Below, one piece after another: positions 22,658-36,138 of a stretch of 64,000 nt of DNA. Within the stretch, counting starts at the first letter, position 1, and the number at the start of each line of letters is the position of its first letter. The notes beneath the pieces were generated by a model. It did not search any database. It saw nothing but the letters and a program-made list of their open reading frames with translations, and was not told the origin of the DNA. The translations under genes were made by a program, and so were the position numbers. The stretch comes from Euonymus europaeus (lineage: Eukaryota; Streptophyta; Magnoliopsida; Celastrales; Celastraceae). The stretch is taken from positions 332,501 through 396,500 of the forward strand of contig OY756967.1 of assembly GCA_963580455.1 (NCBI GenBank), given 5' to 3'.

Positions 22658-24041
22658 CCACGAGTTCTGAAATCGAAATCCGAAAAAACAGGATTGTAGA
22701 GCTCGAAAAGTAGTGTGAAATCAAGCTAAAAATCACCGAATTCAGAACTCGGAATCAACGGATATTCATAAAACCGTTTACGTAAAGAAACCACATTTCG
22801 CGGCTAACTAGGTTAAACGAGACCTACTAGCCACGAGTTCTCAAATCAATATCCGAAAGACCAGGATTGTAGAGCTCGAAAAGTAGTGTGAAATCAAGCT
22901 AAAAATCACCGAATTCAGAACTCGGAGTCAACGGATATTCATAAAACCGTTTACGTAAAGAAACCACATTTCGCGGCTAACTAGGTGAAACGAGACCTAC
23001 TAGCCACGAGTTCTGAAATCAAAATCCGAAAACCCAGGATAGTAGAGCTCGAAAAGTAGTGTGAAATCAAGCTAAAAATCACCGAATTCAGAACTCGGAG
23101 TCAACGGATATTCATAAAACCGTTTACGTAAAGAAACCACATTTTGCGGCTAACTAGTTGGAACGAGACCTACTAGCCACGAGTTTTCAAATCAATATCC
23201 GAAAGACCAGGATTGTAGAGCTCGAAAAGTAGTGTGAAATCAAGCTAAAAATCACCGAATTCAGAACTCGGAGTCAACGGATATTCATAAAACCGTTTAC
23301 GTAAAGAAACCACATTTCGCGGCTAACTAGGTGAAACGAGACCTACTAGCCACGAGTTCTGAAATCGAAATCCGAAAAAACAGGATTGTAGAGCTCGAAA
23401 AGTAGTGTGAAATCAAGCTAAAAATCACCGAATTCAGAACTCGGAATCAACGGATATTCATAAAACCGTTTACGTAAAGAAACCACATTTCGCGGCTAAC
23501 TAGGTGAAACGAGACCTACTAGCCACGAGTTCTAAAATCAAAATCCGAAAACCCAGGATTGTAGAGCTCGAAAAGTAGTGTGAAATCAAGCTAAAAATCA
23601 CCGAATTCAGAACTCGGAATCAACGGATATTCATAAAACCGTTTACGTAAAGAAACCACATTTCGCGGCTAACTAGGTTAAACGAGACCTACTAGCCACG
23701 AGTTCTCAAATCAATATCCGAAAGACCAGGATTGTAGAGCTCGAAAAGTAGTGTGAAATCAAGCTAAAAATCACCGAATTCAGAACTCGGAGTCAACGGA
23801 TATTCATAAAACCGTTTACGTAAAGAAACCACATTTCGCGGCTAACTAGGTGAAACGAGACCTACTAGCCACGAGTTCTGAAATCAAAATCCGAAAACCC
23901 AGGATAGTAGAGCTCGAAAAGTAGTGTGAAATCAAGCTAAAAATCACCGAATTCAGAACTCGGAGTCAACGGATATTCATAAAACCGTTTACGTAAAGAA
24001 ACCACATTTTGCGGCTAACTAGTTGGAACGAGACCTACTAG
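22658..24041 (+). repeat. Two tetramer-like blocks
   Basis: 22658-23349 repeats the four-monomer order seen at 19026. 23350-24041 is a related block in which a taaaatc-aaccc monomer is inserted and the ttttcaaatc member is absent. The rare allele aggatagtag (at 23004 and 23869) ties both to 17989. Confidence 0.77.
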
Positions 24042-27000
24042 CCACGAGTTCTGAAATCGAAATCCGAAAACCCAGGATTGTAGAGCTCGAAAAGTAGTGT
24101 GAAATCAAGATAAAAATCACCGAATTCAGAACTCGGAGTCAACGGATATTCATAAAACCGTTTACAGAAAGAAACCACATTTCGCGGCTAACTAGGTGAA
24201 ACGAGACCTACTATCCACGAGTTCTGAAATCGAAATCCGAAAACCCAGGATTGTAGAGCTCGAAAAGTAGTGTGAAATCAAGATAAAAATCACCGAATTC
24301 AGAACTCGGAGTCAACGGATATTCATAAAACCGTTTACAGAAAGAAACCACATTTCGCGGCTAACAAGTTGAAACGAGACCTACAAGCCACGAGTTCTGA
24401 AATAAAAATCCGAAACGCAGGATTGTAGAGCTCGAAAAGTAGTGTGAAATCAAGCTAAAAATCACCGAATTCAGAACTCGAAGTCAACGGATATTCATAA
24501 AACCGTTTACGTAAAGAAACCACATTTCGCGGCTAACTAGGTGAAACGAGACCTACTAGCCACGAGTTCTGAAATCGAAATCCGAAAACCCAGGATTGTA
24601 GAGCTCGAAAAGTAGTGTGAAATCAAGATAAAAATCACCGAATTCAGAACTCGGAGTCAACGGATATTCATAAAACCGTTTACAGAAAGAAACCACATTT
24701 CGCGGCTAACTAGGTGAAACGAGGCCTACTAGCCACGAGTTCTCAAATCAAAATCCGAAACACCAGGATTGTAGAGCTCGAAAAGTAGTGTGAAATCAAG
24801 CTAAAAATCACCGAATTCAGAACTCGGAGTCAACGGATATTCATAAAACCGTTTACGAAAAGAAACCACATTTCGCGGCTAACTAGGTGAAACGAGACCT
24901 ACTAGCCACGAGTTCTGAAATCAAAATCCGAAAAAACAGGATTGTGGAGCTCGAAAAGTAGTGTGAAATCAAGCTAAAAATCACCGAATTCAGAACTCGG
25001 AGTCAACGGATATTCATAAAACCGTTTACGTAAAGAAACCACATTTCGCGGCTAACTAGGTGGAACGAGACCTACAAGCCACGAGTTCTGAAATCAAAAT
25101 CCGAAATTCCAGGATTGTAGAGCTCGAAAAGTAGTGTGAATTCAAGCTAAAAATCACCGAATTCAGAACTCGGAGTCAACGGATATTCATAAAACCGTTT
25201 ACGTAAAGAAACCACATTTCGCGGCTAACTAGGTGAAACGAGACCTACTAGCCACGAGTTCTGAAATCGAAATCCGAAAACCCAGGATTGTAGGGCTCGA
25301 AAATTAGTGAGAAATCAAGCTAAAAATCACCGAATTCAGAACTCGGAGTCAACGGATATTCATAAAACCGTTTACGTAAAGAAACCACATTTCGCGGCTA
25401 ACTAGGTGGAACGAGACCTACAAGCCACGAGTTCTGAAATCAAAATCCGAAATTCCAGGATTGTAGAGCTCGAAATGTAGTGTGAATTCAAGCTAAAAAT
25501 CACCGAATTCAGAACTCGGAGTCAACGGATATTCATAAAACCGTTTACGTAAAGAAACCACATTTCGCGGCTAACTAGGTGAAACGAGACCTACTAGCCA
25601 CGAGTTCTGAAATCAAAATCCGAAAACCCAGGATTGTAGAGCTCGAAAAGTAGTGTGTAATCAAGCTAAAAATCACCGAATTCAGAACTCGGAGTCAACG
25701 GATATTCATAAAACCGTTTACGTAAAGAAACCACATTTTGCGGCTAACTAGTTGGAACGAGACCTACTAGCCACGAGTTTTCAAATCAATATCCGAAATA
25801 CCAGGATTGTAGAGCTCGAAAAGTAGTGTGAAATCAAGCTAAAAATCACCGAATTCAGAACTCGGAGTCAACGGATATTCATAAAACCGTTTAGGTAAAG
25901 AAACCACATTTCGCGGCTAACTAGGTGAAACGAGACCTACTAGCCACGAGTTCTGAAATCGAAATCCAAAAACCCAGGATTGTAGAGCTCGAAAAGTAGT
26001 GTGAAATCAAGATAAAAATCACCGAATTCAGAACTCGGAGTCAACGGATATTCATAAAACCGTTTACAGAAAGAAACCACATTTCGTGGCTAACTAGGTG
26101 AAACGAGACCTACAAGCCACGAGTTCTGAAATAAAAATCCGAAACGCAGGATTGTAGAGCTCGAAAAGTAGTGTGAAATCAAGCTAAAAATCACCGAATT
26201 CAGAACTCGGAGTCAACGGATATTCATAAAACCGTTTACGTAAAGAAACCACATTTCGCGGCTAACTAGGTGGAACGAGACCTACAAGCCACGAGTTCTG
26301 AAATCGAAATCCGAAATTCCAGGATTGTAGAGCTCGAAAAGTAGTGTGAATTCAAGCTAAAAATCACCGAATTCAGAACTCGGAGTCAGCGGATATTCAT
26401 AAAACCGTTTACGTAAAGAAACCACATTTCGCGGCTAACTAGGTGAAACGAGACCTACTAGCCACGAGTTCTGAAATCAAAATCCGAAAACCCAGGATTG
26501 TAGAGCTCGAAAAGTAGTGTGTAATCAAGCTAAAAATCACCGAATTCAGAACTCGGAGTCAACGGATCTTCATAAAACCGTTTACGTAAAGAAACCACAT
26601 TTTGCGGCTAACTAGTTGGAACGAGACCTACTAGCCACGAGTTTTCAAATCAATATCCGAAAGACCAGCATTGTAGAGCTCGAAAAGTAGTGTGAAATCA
26701 AGCTAAAAATCACCGAATTCAGAACTCGGAGTCATCGGATATTCATAAAACCGTTTAGGTAAAGAAACCACATTTCGCGGCTAACTAGGTGAAACGAGAC
26801 CTACTAGCCACGAGTTCTGAAATCGAAATCCGAAAACCCAGGATTTTAGAGCTCGAAAAGTAGTGTGAAATCAAGCTAAAAATCACCGAATTCAGAACTC
26901 GGAGTCAACGGATATTCATAAAAACGTTTACAGAAAGAAACCACATTTCGCGGCTAACTAGGTGAAACGAGACCTACTAGCCACGAGTTCTCAAATCGAA

Positions 27001-27672
27001 ATCCGAAACACCAGGATTGTAGAGCTCGAAAAGTAGTGTGAAATCAAGCTAAAAATCACCGAATTCAGAACTCGGAGTCAACGGATATTCATAAAACCGT
27101 TTACGTAAAGAAACCACATTTCGCGGCTAACTAGGTGAAACAAGACCTACTAGCCACGAGTTCTCAAATCAAAATCCGAAACACCAGGATTGTAGAGCTC
27201 GAAAAGTAGTGTGAAATCAAGCTAAAAATTACCGAATTCAGAACTCGGAGTCAACGGATATTCATAAAAACGTTTACAGAAAGAAACCACATTTCGCGGC
27301 TAACTAGGTGAAACGAGACCTACTAGCCACGAGTTCTCAAATCGAAATCCGAAACAGCAGGATTGTAGAGCTCGAAAAGTAGTGTGAAATCAAGCTAAAA
27401 ATCACCGAATTCAGAACTCGGAGTCAACGGATATTCATAAAACCGTTTACGTAAAGAAACCACATTTCGCGGCTAACTAGGTGAAACGAGACCTACTAGC
27501 CACGAGTTCTGAAATCGAAATCCGAAAAAACAGGATTGTAGAGCTCGAAAAGTAGTGTGAAATCAAGCTAAAAATCACCGAATTCAGAACTCGGAATCAA
27601 CGGATATTCATAAAACCGTTTACGTAAAGAAACCACATTTCGCGGCTAACTAGGTTAAACGAGACCTACTAG
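24042..27672 (+). repeat. Mixed monomers with partial 5-mer periodicity
   Basis: Twenty-one monomers drawn from the same pool: aaccc with acagaaag, 172-bp gcagg types at 24388 and 26117, aaattcc types, and ttttcaaatc types. A three-monomer motif at 25425-25943 (aaattcc, then aaccc with gtgtgtaatc, then ttttcaaatc) recurs at 26289-26807. A pair at 27154-27499 (acacc type, then an acagcagg type) has a counterpart near 30954-31299. Confidence 0.75.
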
Positions 27673-29399
27673 CCACGAGTTCTCAAATCAATATCCGAAA
27701 GACCAGGATTGTAGAGCTCGAAAATTAGTGTGAAATCAAGATAAAAATCACCGAATTCAGAACTCGGAGTCAACGGATATTCATAAAACCGTTTACAGAA
27801 AGAAACCACATTTCGTGGCTAACTAGGTGAAACGAGACCTACTAGCCACGAGTTCTGAAATCGAAATCCGAAAACCCAGGATTGTAGAGCTCGAAAAGTA
27901 GTGTGAAATCAAGATAAAAATCACCGAATTCAGAACTCGGAGTCAACGGATATTCATAAAACCGTTTACAGAAAGAAACCACATTTCGTGGCTAACTAGG
28001 TGAAACGAGACCTACAAGCCACGAGTTCTGAAATAAAAATCCGAAACGCAGGATTGTAGAGCTCGAAAAGTAGTGTGAAATCAAGCTAAAAATCACCGAA
28101 TTCAGAACTCGGAGTCAACGGATATTCATAAAACCGTTTACGTAAAGAAACCACATTTTGCGGCTAACTAGTTGGAACGAGACCTACTAGCCACGAGTTT
28201 TCAAATCAATATCCGAAAGACCAGCAATGTAGAGCTCGAAAAGTAGTGTGAAATCAAGCTAAAAATCACCGAATTCAGAACTCGGAGTCAACGGATATTC
28301 ATAAAACCGTTTACAGAAAGAAACCACATTTCGCGGCTAACAAGGTGAAACGAGACCTACAAGCCACGAGTTCTGAAATAAAAATCCAAAACGCAGGATT
28401 GTAGAGCTCGAAAAGTAGTGTGAAATCAAGATAAAAATCACCGAATTCAGAACTCGGAGTCAACGGATATTCATAAAACCGTTTACAGAAAGAAACCACA
28501 TTTCGCGGCTAACAAGGTGAAACGAGACCTACAAGCCACGAGTTCTGAAATAAAAATCCGAAACGCAGGATTGTAGAGCTCGAAAAGTAGTGTGAAATCA
28601 AGCTAAAAATCACCGAATTCAGAACTCGGAGTCAACGGATATTCATAAAACCGTTTACGTAAAGAAACCACATTTCGCGGCTGACTAGGTGAAACGAGAC
28701 CTACTGGCAACGAGTTCTGAAATCGAAATCCGAAAACCCAGGATTGTAGGGCTCGAAAATTAGTGTGAAATCAAGCTAAAAATCACCGAATTCAGAACTC
28801 GGAGTCAACGGATATTCATAAAACCGTTTACGTAAAGAAACTACATTTCGCGGCTAACTAGGTGGAACGAGACCTACAAGCCACGAGTTCTGAAATCAAA
28901 ATCCGAAATTCCAGGATTGTAGAGCTCGAAAAGTAGTGTGAATTCAAGCTAAAAATCACCGAATTCAGAACTCGGAGTCAACGGATATTCATAAAACCGT
29001 TTACGTAAAGAAACCACATTTCGCGGTTAACTAGGTGAAACGAGACTTACTAGCCACGAGTTCTCAAATCAAAATCCGAAACACCAGGATTGTAGAGCTC
29101 GAAAAGTAGTGTGAAATCAAGCTAAAAATCACCGAATTCAGAACTCGGAGTCAACGGATATTCATAAAACCGTTTACGTAAAGAAACCACATTTCGCGGC
29201 TAACTAGGTGAAACGAGACCTACTAGCCACGAGTTCTGAAATCGAAATCCGAAAAAACAGGATTGTAGAGCTCGAAAAGTAGTGTGAAATCAAGCTAAAA
29301 ATCACCGAATTCAGAACTCGGAATCAACGGATATTCATAAAACCGTTTACGTAAAGAAACCACATTTCGCGGCTAACTAGGTTAAACGAGACCTACTAG
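27673..29399 (+). repeat. HOR unit, 10-mer with three 172-bp monomers
   Basis: Ten monomers totalling 1727 bp. The order starts with a ctcaaatc-caatatcc monomer (attag, agataaaa, acagaaag) and ends with a cgaaaaaac monomer. The 172-bp monomers are 28019, 28364 and 28536. The next unit, at 29400, is nearly identical over nine monomers. Confidence 0.88.
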
Positions 29400-31472
29400 C
29401 CACGAGTTCTCAAATCAATATCCGAAAGACCAGGATTGTAGAGCTCGAAAATTAGTGTGAAATCAAGATAAAAATCACCGAATTCAGAACTCGGAGTCAA
29501 CGGATATTCATAAAACCGTTTACAGAAAGAAACCACATTTCGTGGCTAACTAGGTGAAACGAGACCTACTAGCCACGAGTTCTGAAATCGAAATCCGAAA
29601 ACCCAGGATTGTAGAGCTCGAAAAGTAGTGTGAAATCAAGATAAAAATCACCGAATTCAGAACTCGGAGTCAACGGATATTCATAAAACCGTTTACAGAA
29701 AGAAACCACATTTCGTGGCTAACTAGGTGAAACGAGACCTACAAGCCACGAGTTCTGAAATAAAAATCCGAAACGCAGGATTGTAGAGCTCGAAAAGTAG
29801 TGTGAAATCAAGCTAAAAATCACCGAATTCAGAACTCGGAGTCAACGGATATTCATAAAACCGTTTACGTAAAGAAACCACATTTTGCGGCTAACTAGTT
29901 GGAACGAGACCTACTAGCCACGAGTTTTCAAATCAATATCCGAAAGACCAGCAATGTAGAGCTCGAAAAGTAGTGTGAAATCAAGCTAAAAATCACCGAA
30001 TTCAGAACTCGGAGTCAACGGATATTCATAAAACCGTTTACAGAAAGAAACCACATTTCGCGGCTAACAAGGTGAAACGAGACCTACAAGCCACGAGTTC
30101 TGAAATAAAAATCCAAAACGCAGGATTGTAGAGCTCGAAAAGTAGTGTGAAATCAAGATAAAAATCACCGAATTCAGAACTCGGAGTCAACGGATATTCA
30201 TAAAACCGTTTACAGAAAGAAACCACATTTCGCGGCTAACAAGGTGAAACGAGACCTACAAGCCACGAGTTCTGAAATAAAAATCCGAAACGCAGGATTG
30301 TAGAGCTCGAAAAGTAGTGTGAAATCAAGCTAAAAATCACCGAATTCAGAACTCGGAGTCAACGGATATTCATAAAACCGTTTACGTAAAGAAACCACAT
30401 TTCGCGGCTGACTAGGTGAAACGAGACCTACTGGCAACGAGTTCTGAAATCGAAATCCGAAAACCCAGGATTGTAGGGCTCGAAAATTAGTGTGAAATCA
30501 AGCTAAAAATCACCGAATTCAGAACTCGGAGTCAACGGATATTCATAAAACCGTTTACGTAAAGAAACCACATTTCGCGGCTAACTAGGTGGAACGAGAC
30601 CTACAAGCCACGAGTTCTGAAATCAAAATCCGAAATTCCAGGATTGTAGAGCTCGAAAAGTAGTGTGAATTCAAGCTAAAAATCACCGAATTCAGAACTC
30701 GGAGTCAACGGATATTCATAAAACCGTTTACGTAAAGAAACCACATTTCGCGGCTAACTAGGTGAAACGAGACTTACTAGCCACGAGTTCTCAAATCAAA
30801 ATCCGAAACACCAGGATTGTAGAGCTCGAAAAGTAGTGTGAAATCAAGCTAAAAATCACCGAATTCAGAACTCGGAGTCAACGGATATTCATAAAACCGT
30901 TTACGTAAAGAAACCACATTTCGCGGCTAACTAGGTGAAACGAGACCTACTAGCCACGAGTTCTGAAATCGAAATTCGAAAAAACAGGATTGTAGAGCTC
31001 GAAAAGTAGTGTGAAATCAAGCTAAAAATCACCGAATTCAGAACTCGGAGTCAACGGATATTCATAAAAACGTTTACAGAAAGAAACCACATTTCGCGGC
31101 TAACTAGGTGAAACGAGACCTACTAGCCACGAGTTCTCAAATCGAAATCCGAAACAGCAGGATTGTAGAGCTCGAAAAGTAGTGTGAAATCAAGCTAAAA
31201 ATCACCGAATTCAGAACTCGGAGTCAACGGATATTCATAAAACCGTTTACGTAAAGAAACCACATTTCGCGGCTAACTAGGTGAAACGAGACCTACTAGC
31301 CACGAGTTCTGAAATCGAAATCCGAAAAAACAGGATTGTAGAGCTCGAAAAGTAGTGTGAAATCAAGCTAAAAATCACCGAATTCAGAACTCGGAATCAA
31401 CGGATATTCATAAAACCGTTTACGTAAAGAAACCACATTTCGCGGCTAACTAGGTTAAACGAGACCTACTAG
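29400..31472 (+). repeat. HOR unit, 12-mer version
   Basis: Same series as 27673-29399 but with two extra monomers near the end (30954-31299): a hybrid aaaaaac monomer with an aaaacgtttacag tail, and a ctcaaatcg-acagcagg monomer. Total length is 2073 bp (12 x 173 minus 3), with 172-bp monomers at 29746, 30091 and 30263. Confidence 0.88.
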
Positions 31473-33199
31473 CCACGAGTTCTCAAATCAATATCCGAAA
31501 GACCAGGATTGTAGAGCTCGAAAATTAGTGTGAAATCAAGATAAAAATCACCGAATTCAGAACTCGGAGTCAACGGATATTCATAAAACCGTTTACAGAA
31601 AGAAACCACATTTCGTGGCTAACTAGGTGAAACGAGACCTACTAGCCACGAGTTCTGAAATCGAAATCCGAAAACCCAGGATTGTAGAGCTCGAAAAGTA
31701 GTGTGAAATCAAGATAAAAATCACCGAATTCAGAACTCGGAGTCAACGGATATTCATAAAACCGTTTACAGAAAGAAACCACATTTCGTGGCTAACTAGG
31801 TGAAACGAGACCTACAAGCCACGAGTTCTGAAATAAAAATCCGAAACGCAGGATTGTAGAGCTCGAAAAGTAGTGTGAAATCAAGCTAAAAATCACCGAA
31901 TTCAGAACTCGGAGTCAACGGATATTCATAAAACCGTTTACGTAAAGAAACCACATTTTGCGGCTAACTAGTTGGAACGAGACCTACTAGCCACGAGTTT
32001 TCAAATCAATATCCGAAAGACCAGCAATGTAGAGCTCGAAAAGTAGTGTGAAATCAAGCTAAAAATCACCGAATTCAGAACTCGGAGTCAACGGATATTC
32101 ATAAAACCGTTTACAGAAAGAAACCACATTTCGCGGCTAACAAGGTGAAACGAGACCTACAAGCCACGAGTTCTGAAATAAAAATCCAAAACGCAGGATT
32201 GTAGAGCTCGAAAAGTAGTGTGAAATCAAGATAAAAATCACCGAATTCAGAACTCGGAGTCAACGGATATTCATAAAACCGTTTACAGAAAGAAACCACA
32301 TTTCGCGGCTAACAAGGTGAAACGAGACCTACAAGCCACGAGTTCTGAAATAAAAATCCGAAACGCAGGATTGTAGAGCTCGAAAAGTAGTGTGAAATCA
32401 AGCTAAAAATCACCGAATTCAGAACTCGGAGTCAACGGATATTCATAAAACCGTTTACGTAAAGAAACCACATTTCGCGGCTGACTAGGTGAAACGAGAC
32501 CTACTGGCAACGAGTTCTGAAATCGAAATCCGAAAACCCAGGATTGTAGGGCTCGAAAATTAGTGTGAAATCAAGCTAAAAATCACCGAATTCAGAACTC
32601 GGAGTCAACGGATATTCATAAAACCGTTTACGTAAAGAAACCACATTTCGCGGCTAACTAGGTGGAACGAGACCTACAAGCCACGAGTTCTGAAATCAAA
32701 ATCCGAAATTCCAGGATTGTAGAGCTCGAAAAGTAGTGTGAATTCAAGCTAAAAATCACCGAATTCAGAACTCGGAGTCAACGGATATTCATAAAACCGT
32801 TTACGTAAAGAAACCACATTTCGCGGCTAACTAGGTGAAACGAGACTTACTAGCCACGAGTTCTCAAATCAAAATCCGAAACACCAGGATTGTAGAGCTC
32901 GAAAAGTAGTGTGAAATCAAGCTAAAAATCACCGAATTCAGAACTCGGAGTCAACGGATATTCATAAAACCGTTTACGTAAAGAAACCACATTTCGCGGC
33001 TAACTAGGTGAAACGAGACCTACTAGCCACGAGTTCTGAAATCGAAATTCGAAAAAACAGGATTGTAGAGCTCGAAAAGTAGTGTGAAATCAAGCTAAAA
33101 ATCACCGAATTCAGAACTCGGAATCAACGGATATTCATAAAACCGTTTACGTAAAGAAACCACATTTCGCGGCTAACTAGGTTAAACGAGACCTACAAG
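31473..33199 (+). repeat. HOR unit, 10-mer, third copy
   Basis: Same order as 27673-29399, with 172-bp monomers at 31819, 32164 and 32336. The terminal monomer carries cgaaattcgaaaaaac, as does the hybrid monomer in the 12-mer. Confidence 0.87.
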
Positions 33200-35100
33200 C
33201 CACGAGTTCTCAAATCAATATCCGAAAGACCAGGATTGTAGAGCTCGAAAAGTAGTGTGAAATCAAATTAAAAATCACCGAATTCAGAACTCGGAGTCAA
33301 CGGATATTCATAAAACCGTTTACGTAAAGAAACCACATTTCGCGGCTAACTAGGTGAAACGAGACCTACTAGCCACGAGTTCTGAAATCAAAATCCGAAA
33401 ACCCAGGATTGTAGAGCTCGAAAATTAGTGTGAAATCAAGCTAAAAATCACCGAATTCAGAACTCGGAATCAACGGATATTCATAAAACCGTTTACGTAA
33501 AGAAACCACATTTCGCGGCTAACTAGGTGAAACGAGACCTACTGGCCACGAGTTCTCAAATCAAAATCCGAAACACCAGGATTGTAGAGCTCAAAAAGTA
33601 GTGTGAAATCAAGCTAAAAATCACCGAATTCAGAACTCGGAGTCAACGGATATTCATAAAACCGTTTACGTAAAGAAACCACATTTCGCGGTTAACTAGG
33701 TGAAACGAGACCTACTAGCCACGAGTTCTGAAATCAAAATCCGAAAACCCAGGATTGTAGAGCTCGAAAAGTAGTGTGAAATCAAGCTAAAAATCACCGA
33801 ATTCAGAACTCGGAGTCAACGGATATTCATAAAACCGTTTACAGAAAGAAACCACATTTCGCGGCTAACTAGGTGAAACGAGACCTACTAGCCACGAGTT
33901 CTGAAATCGAAATCCGAAAACCCAGGATTGTAGAGCTCGAAAAGTAGTGTGAAATCAAGATAAAAATCACCGAATTCAGAACTCGGAGTCAACGGATATT
34001 CATAAAACCGTTTACAGAAAGAAACCACATTTCGCGGCTAACAAGGTGAAACGAGACCTACAAGCCACGAGTTCTGAAATAAAAATTCGAAACGCAGGAT
34101 TGTAGAGCTCGAAAAGTAGTGTGAAATCAAGATAAAAATCACCGAATTCAGAACTCGGAGTCAACGGATATTCATAAAACCGTTTACAGAAAGAAACCAC
34201 ATTTCGCGGCTAACAAGGTGAAACGAGACCTACAAGCCACGAGTTCTGAAATAAAAATCCGAAACGCAGGATTGTAGAGCTCGAAAAGTAGTGTGAAATC
34301 AAGCTAAAAATCACCGAATTCAGAACTCGGAGTCAACGGATATTCATAAAACCGTTTACGTAAAGAAACCACATTTCGCGGCTGACTAGGTGAAACGAGA
34401 CCTACTGGCAACGAGTTCTGAAATCGAAATCCGAAAACCCAGGATTGTAGGGCTCGAAAATTAGTGTGAAATCAAGCTAAAAATCACCGAATTCAGAACT
34501 CGGAGTCAACGGATATTCATAAAACCGTTTACGTAAAGAAACCACATTTCGCGGCTAACTAGGTGGAACGAGACCTACAAGCCACGAGTTCTGAAATCAA
34601 AATCCGAAATTCCAGGATTGTAGAGCTCGAAAAGTAGTGTGAATTCAAGCTAAAAATCACCGAATTCAGAACTCGGAGTCAACGGATATTCATAAAACCG
34701 TTTACGTAAAGAAACCACATTTCGCGGCTAACTAGGTGAAACGAGACTTACTAGCCACGAGTTCTCAAATCAAAATCCGAAACACCAGGATTGTAGAGCT
34801 CGAAAAGTAGTGTGAAATCAAGCTAAAAATCACCGAATTCAGAACTCGGAGTCAACGGATATTCATAAAACCGTTTACGTAAAGAAACCACATTTCGCGG
34901 CTAACTAGGTGAAACGAGACCTACTAGACACGAGTTCTGAAATCGAAATTCGAAAAAACAGGATTGTAGAGCTCGAAAAGTAGTGTGAAATCAAGCTAAA
35001 AATCACCGAATTCAGAACTCGGAATCAACGGATATTCATAAAACCGTTTACGTAAAGAAACCACATTTCGCGGCTAACTAGGTTAAACGAGACCTACAAG
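33200..35100 (+). repeat. HOR unit, 11-mer derivative
   Basis: Eleven monomers totalling 1901 bp (11 x 173 minus 2). The second half matches the 10-mer (gcagg monomers at 34065 and 34237, then caacgag, aaattcc, acacc and aaaaaac types). The first half is replaced by a different set that includes a tactggccacgag monomer with gagctcaaaaag at 33546. Confidence 0.83.
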
Positions 35101-36138
35101 CCACGAGTTCTCAAATCAATATCCGAAAGACCAGGATTGTAGAGCTCGAAAAGTAGTGTGAAATCAAGTTAAAAATCACCGAATTCAGAACTCGGAGTCA
35201 ACAGATATTCATAAAACCGTTTACGTAAAGAAACCACATTTCGCGGCTAACTAGGTGAAACGAGACCTACTAGCCACGAGTTCTGAAATCAAAATCCGAA
35301 AACCCAGGATTGTAGAGCTCGAAAAGTAGTGTGAAATCAAGCTAAAAATCACCGAATTCAGAACTCGGAATCAACGGATATTCATAAAACCGTTTACGTA
35401 AAGAAACCACATTTCGCGGCTAACTAGGTGAAACGAGACCTACTGGCCACGAGTTCTCAAATCAAAATCCGAAACACCAGGATTGTAGAGCTCAAAAAGT
35501 AGTGTGAAATCAAGCTAAAAATCACCGAATTCAGAACTCGGAGTCAACGGATATTCATAAAACCGTTTACGTAAAGAAACCACATTTCGCGTTTAACTAG
35601 GTGAAACGAGACCTACTAGCCACGAGTTCTGAAATCGAAATCCGAAAAAAAAGGATTGTAGAGCTCGAAAAGTAGTGTGAAATCAAGCTAAAAATCACCG
35701 AATTCAGAACTCGGAATCAACGGATATTCATAAAACCGTTTACGTAAAGAAACCACATTTCGCGGCTAACTAGGTTAAACGAGACCTACTAGCCACGAGT
35801 TCTCAAATCAATATCCGAAAGACCAGGATTGTAGAGCTCGAAAAGTAGTGTGAAATCAAGCTAAAAATCACCGAATTCAGAACTCGGAGTCAACGGATAT
35901 TCATAAAACCGTTTACGTAAAGAAACCACATTTCGCGGCTAACTAGGTGAAACGAGACCTACTAGCCACGAGTTCTGAAATCAAAATCCGAAAACCCAGG
36001 ATTGTAGAGCTCGAAAAGTAGTGTGAAATCAAGCTAAAAATCACCGAATTCAGAACTCGGAGTCAACGGATATTCATAAAACCGTTTACGTAAAGAAACC
36101 ACATTTTGCGGCTAACTAGTTGGAACGAGACCTACTAG
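35101..36138 (+). repeat. Partial second copy of the 11-mer, then a tetramer motif
   Basis: The first three monomers (35101, 35274, 35447) match 33200-33718 at an offset of 1901 bp. From 35620 the array switches to the aaaaaac, caatatcc, aaccc-tttgcgg series known from 19026. The change of identity falls at a monomer boundary. Confidence 0.8.

Noticed and set aside
28311..34200. Four near-identical 62-residue open frames on the minus strand (28311-28499, 30038-30226, 32111-32299, 34012-34200)
   Set aside because: They are by-products of the repeat. A 173-bp period shifts frame each monomer, and the 172-bp aaataaaa-gcagg monomers happen to keep one minus-strand frame open slightly longer. They recur only because the HOR unit recurs. 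There is no independent sign of coding.
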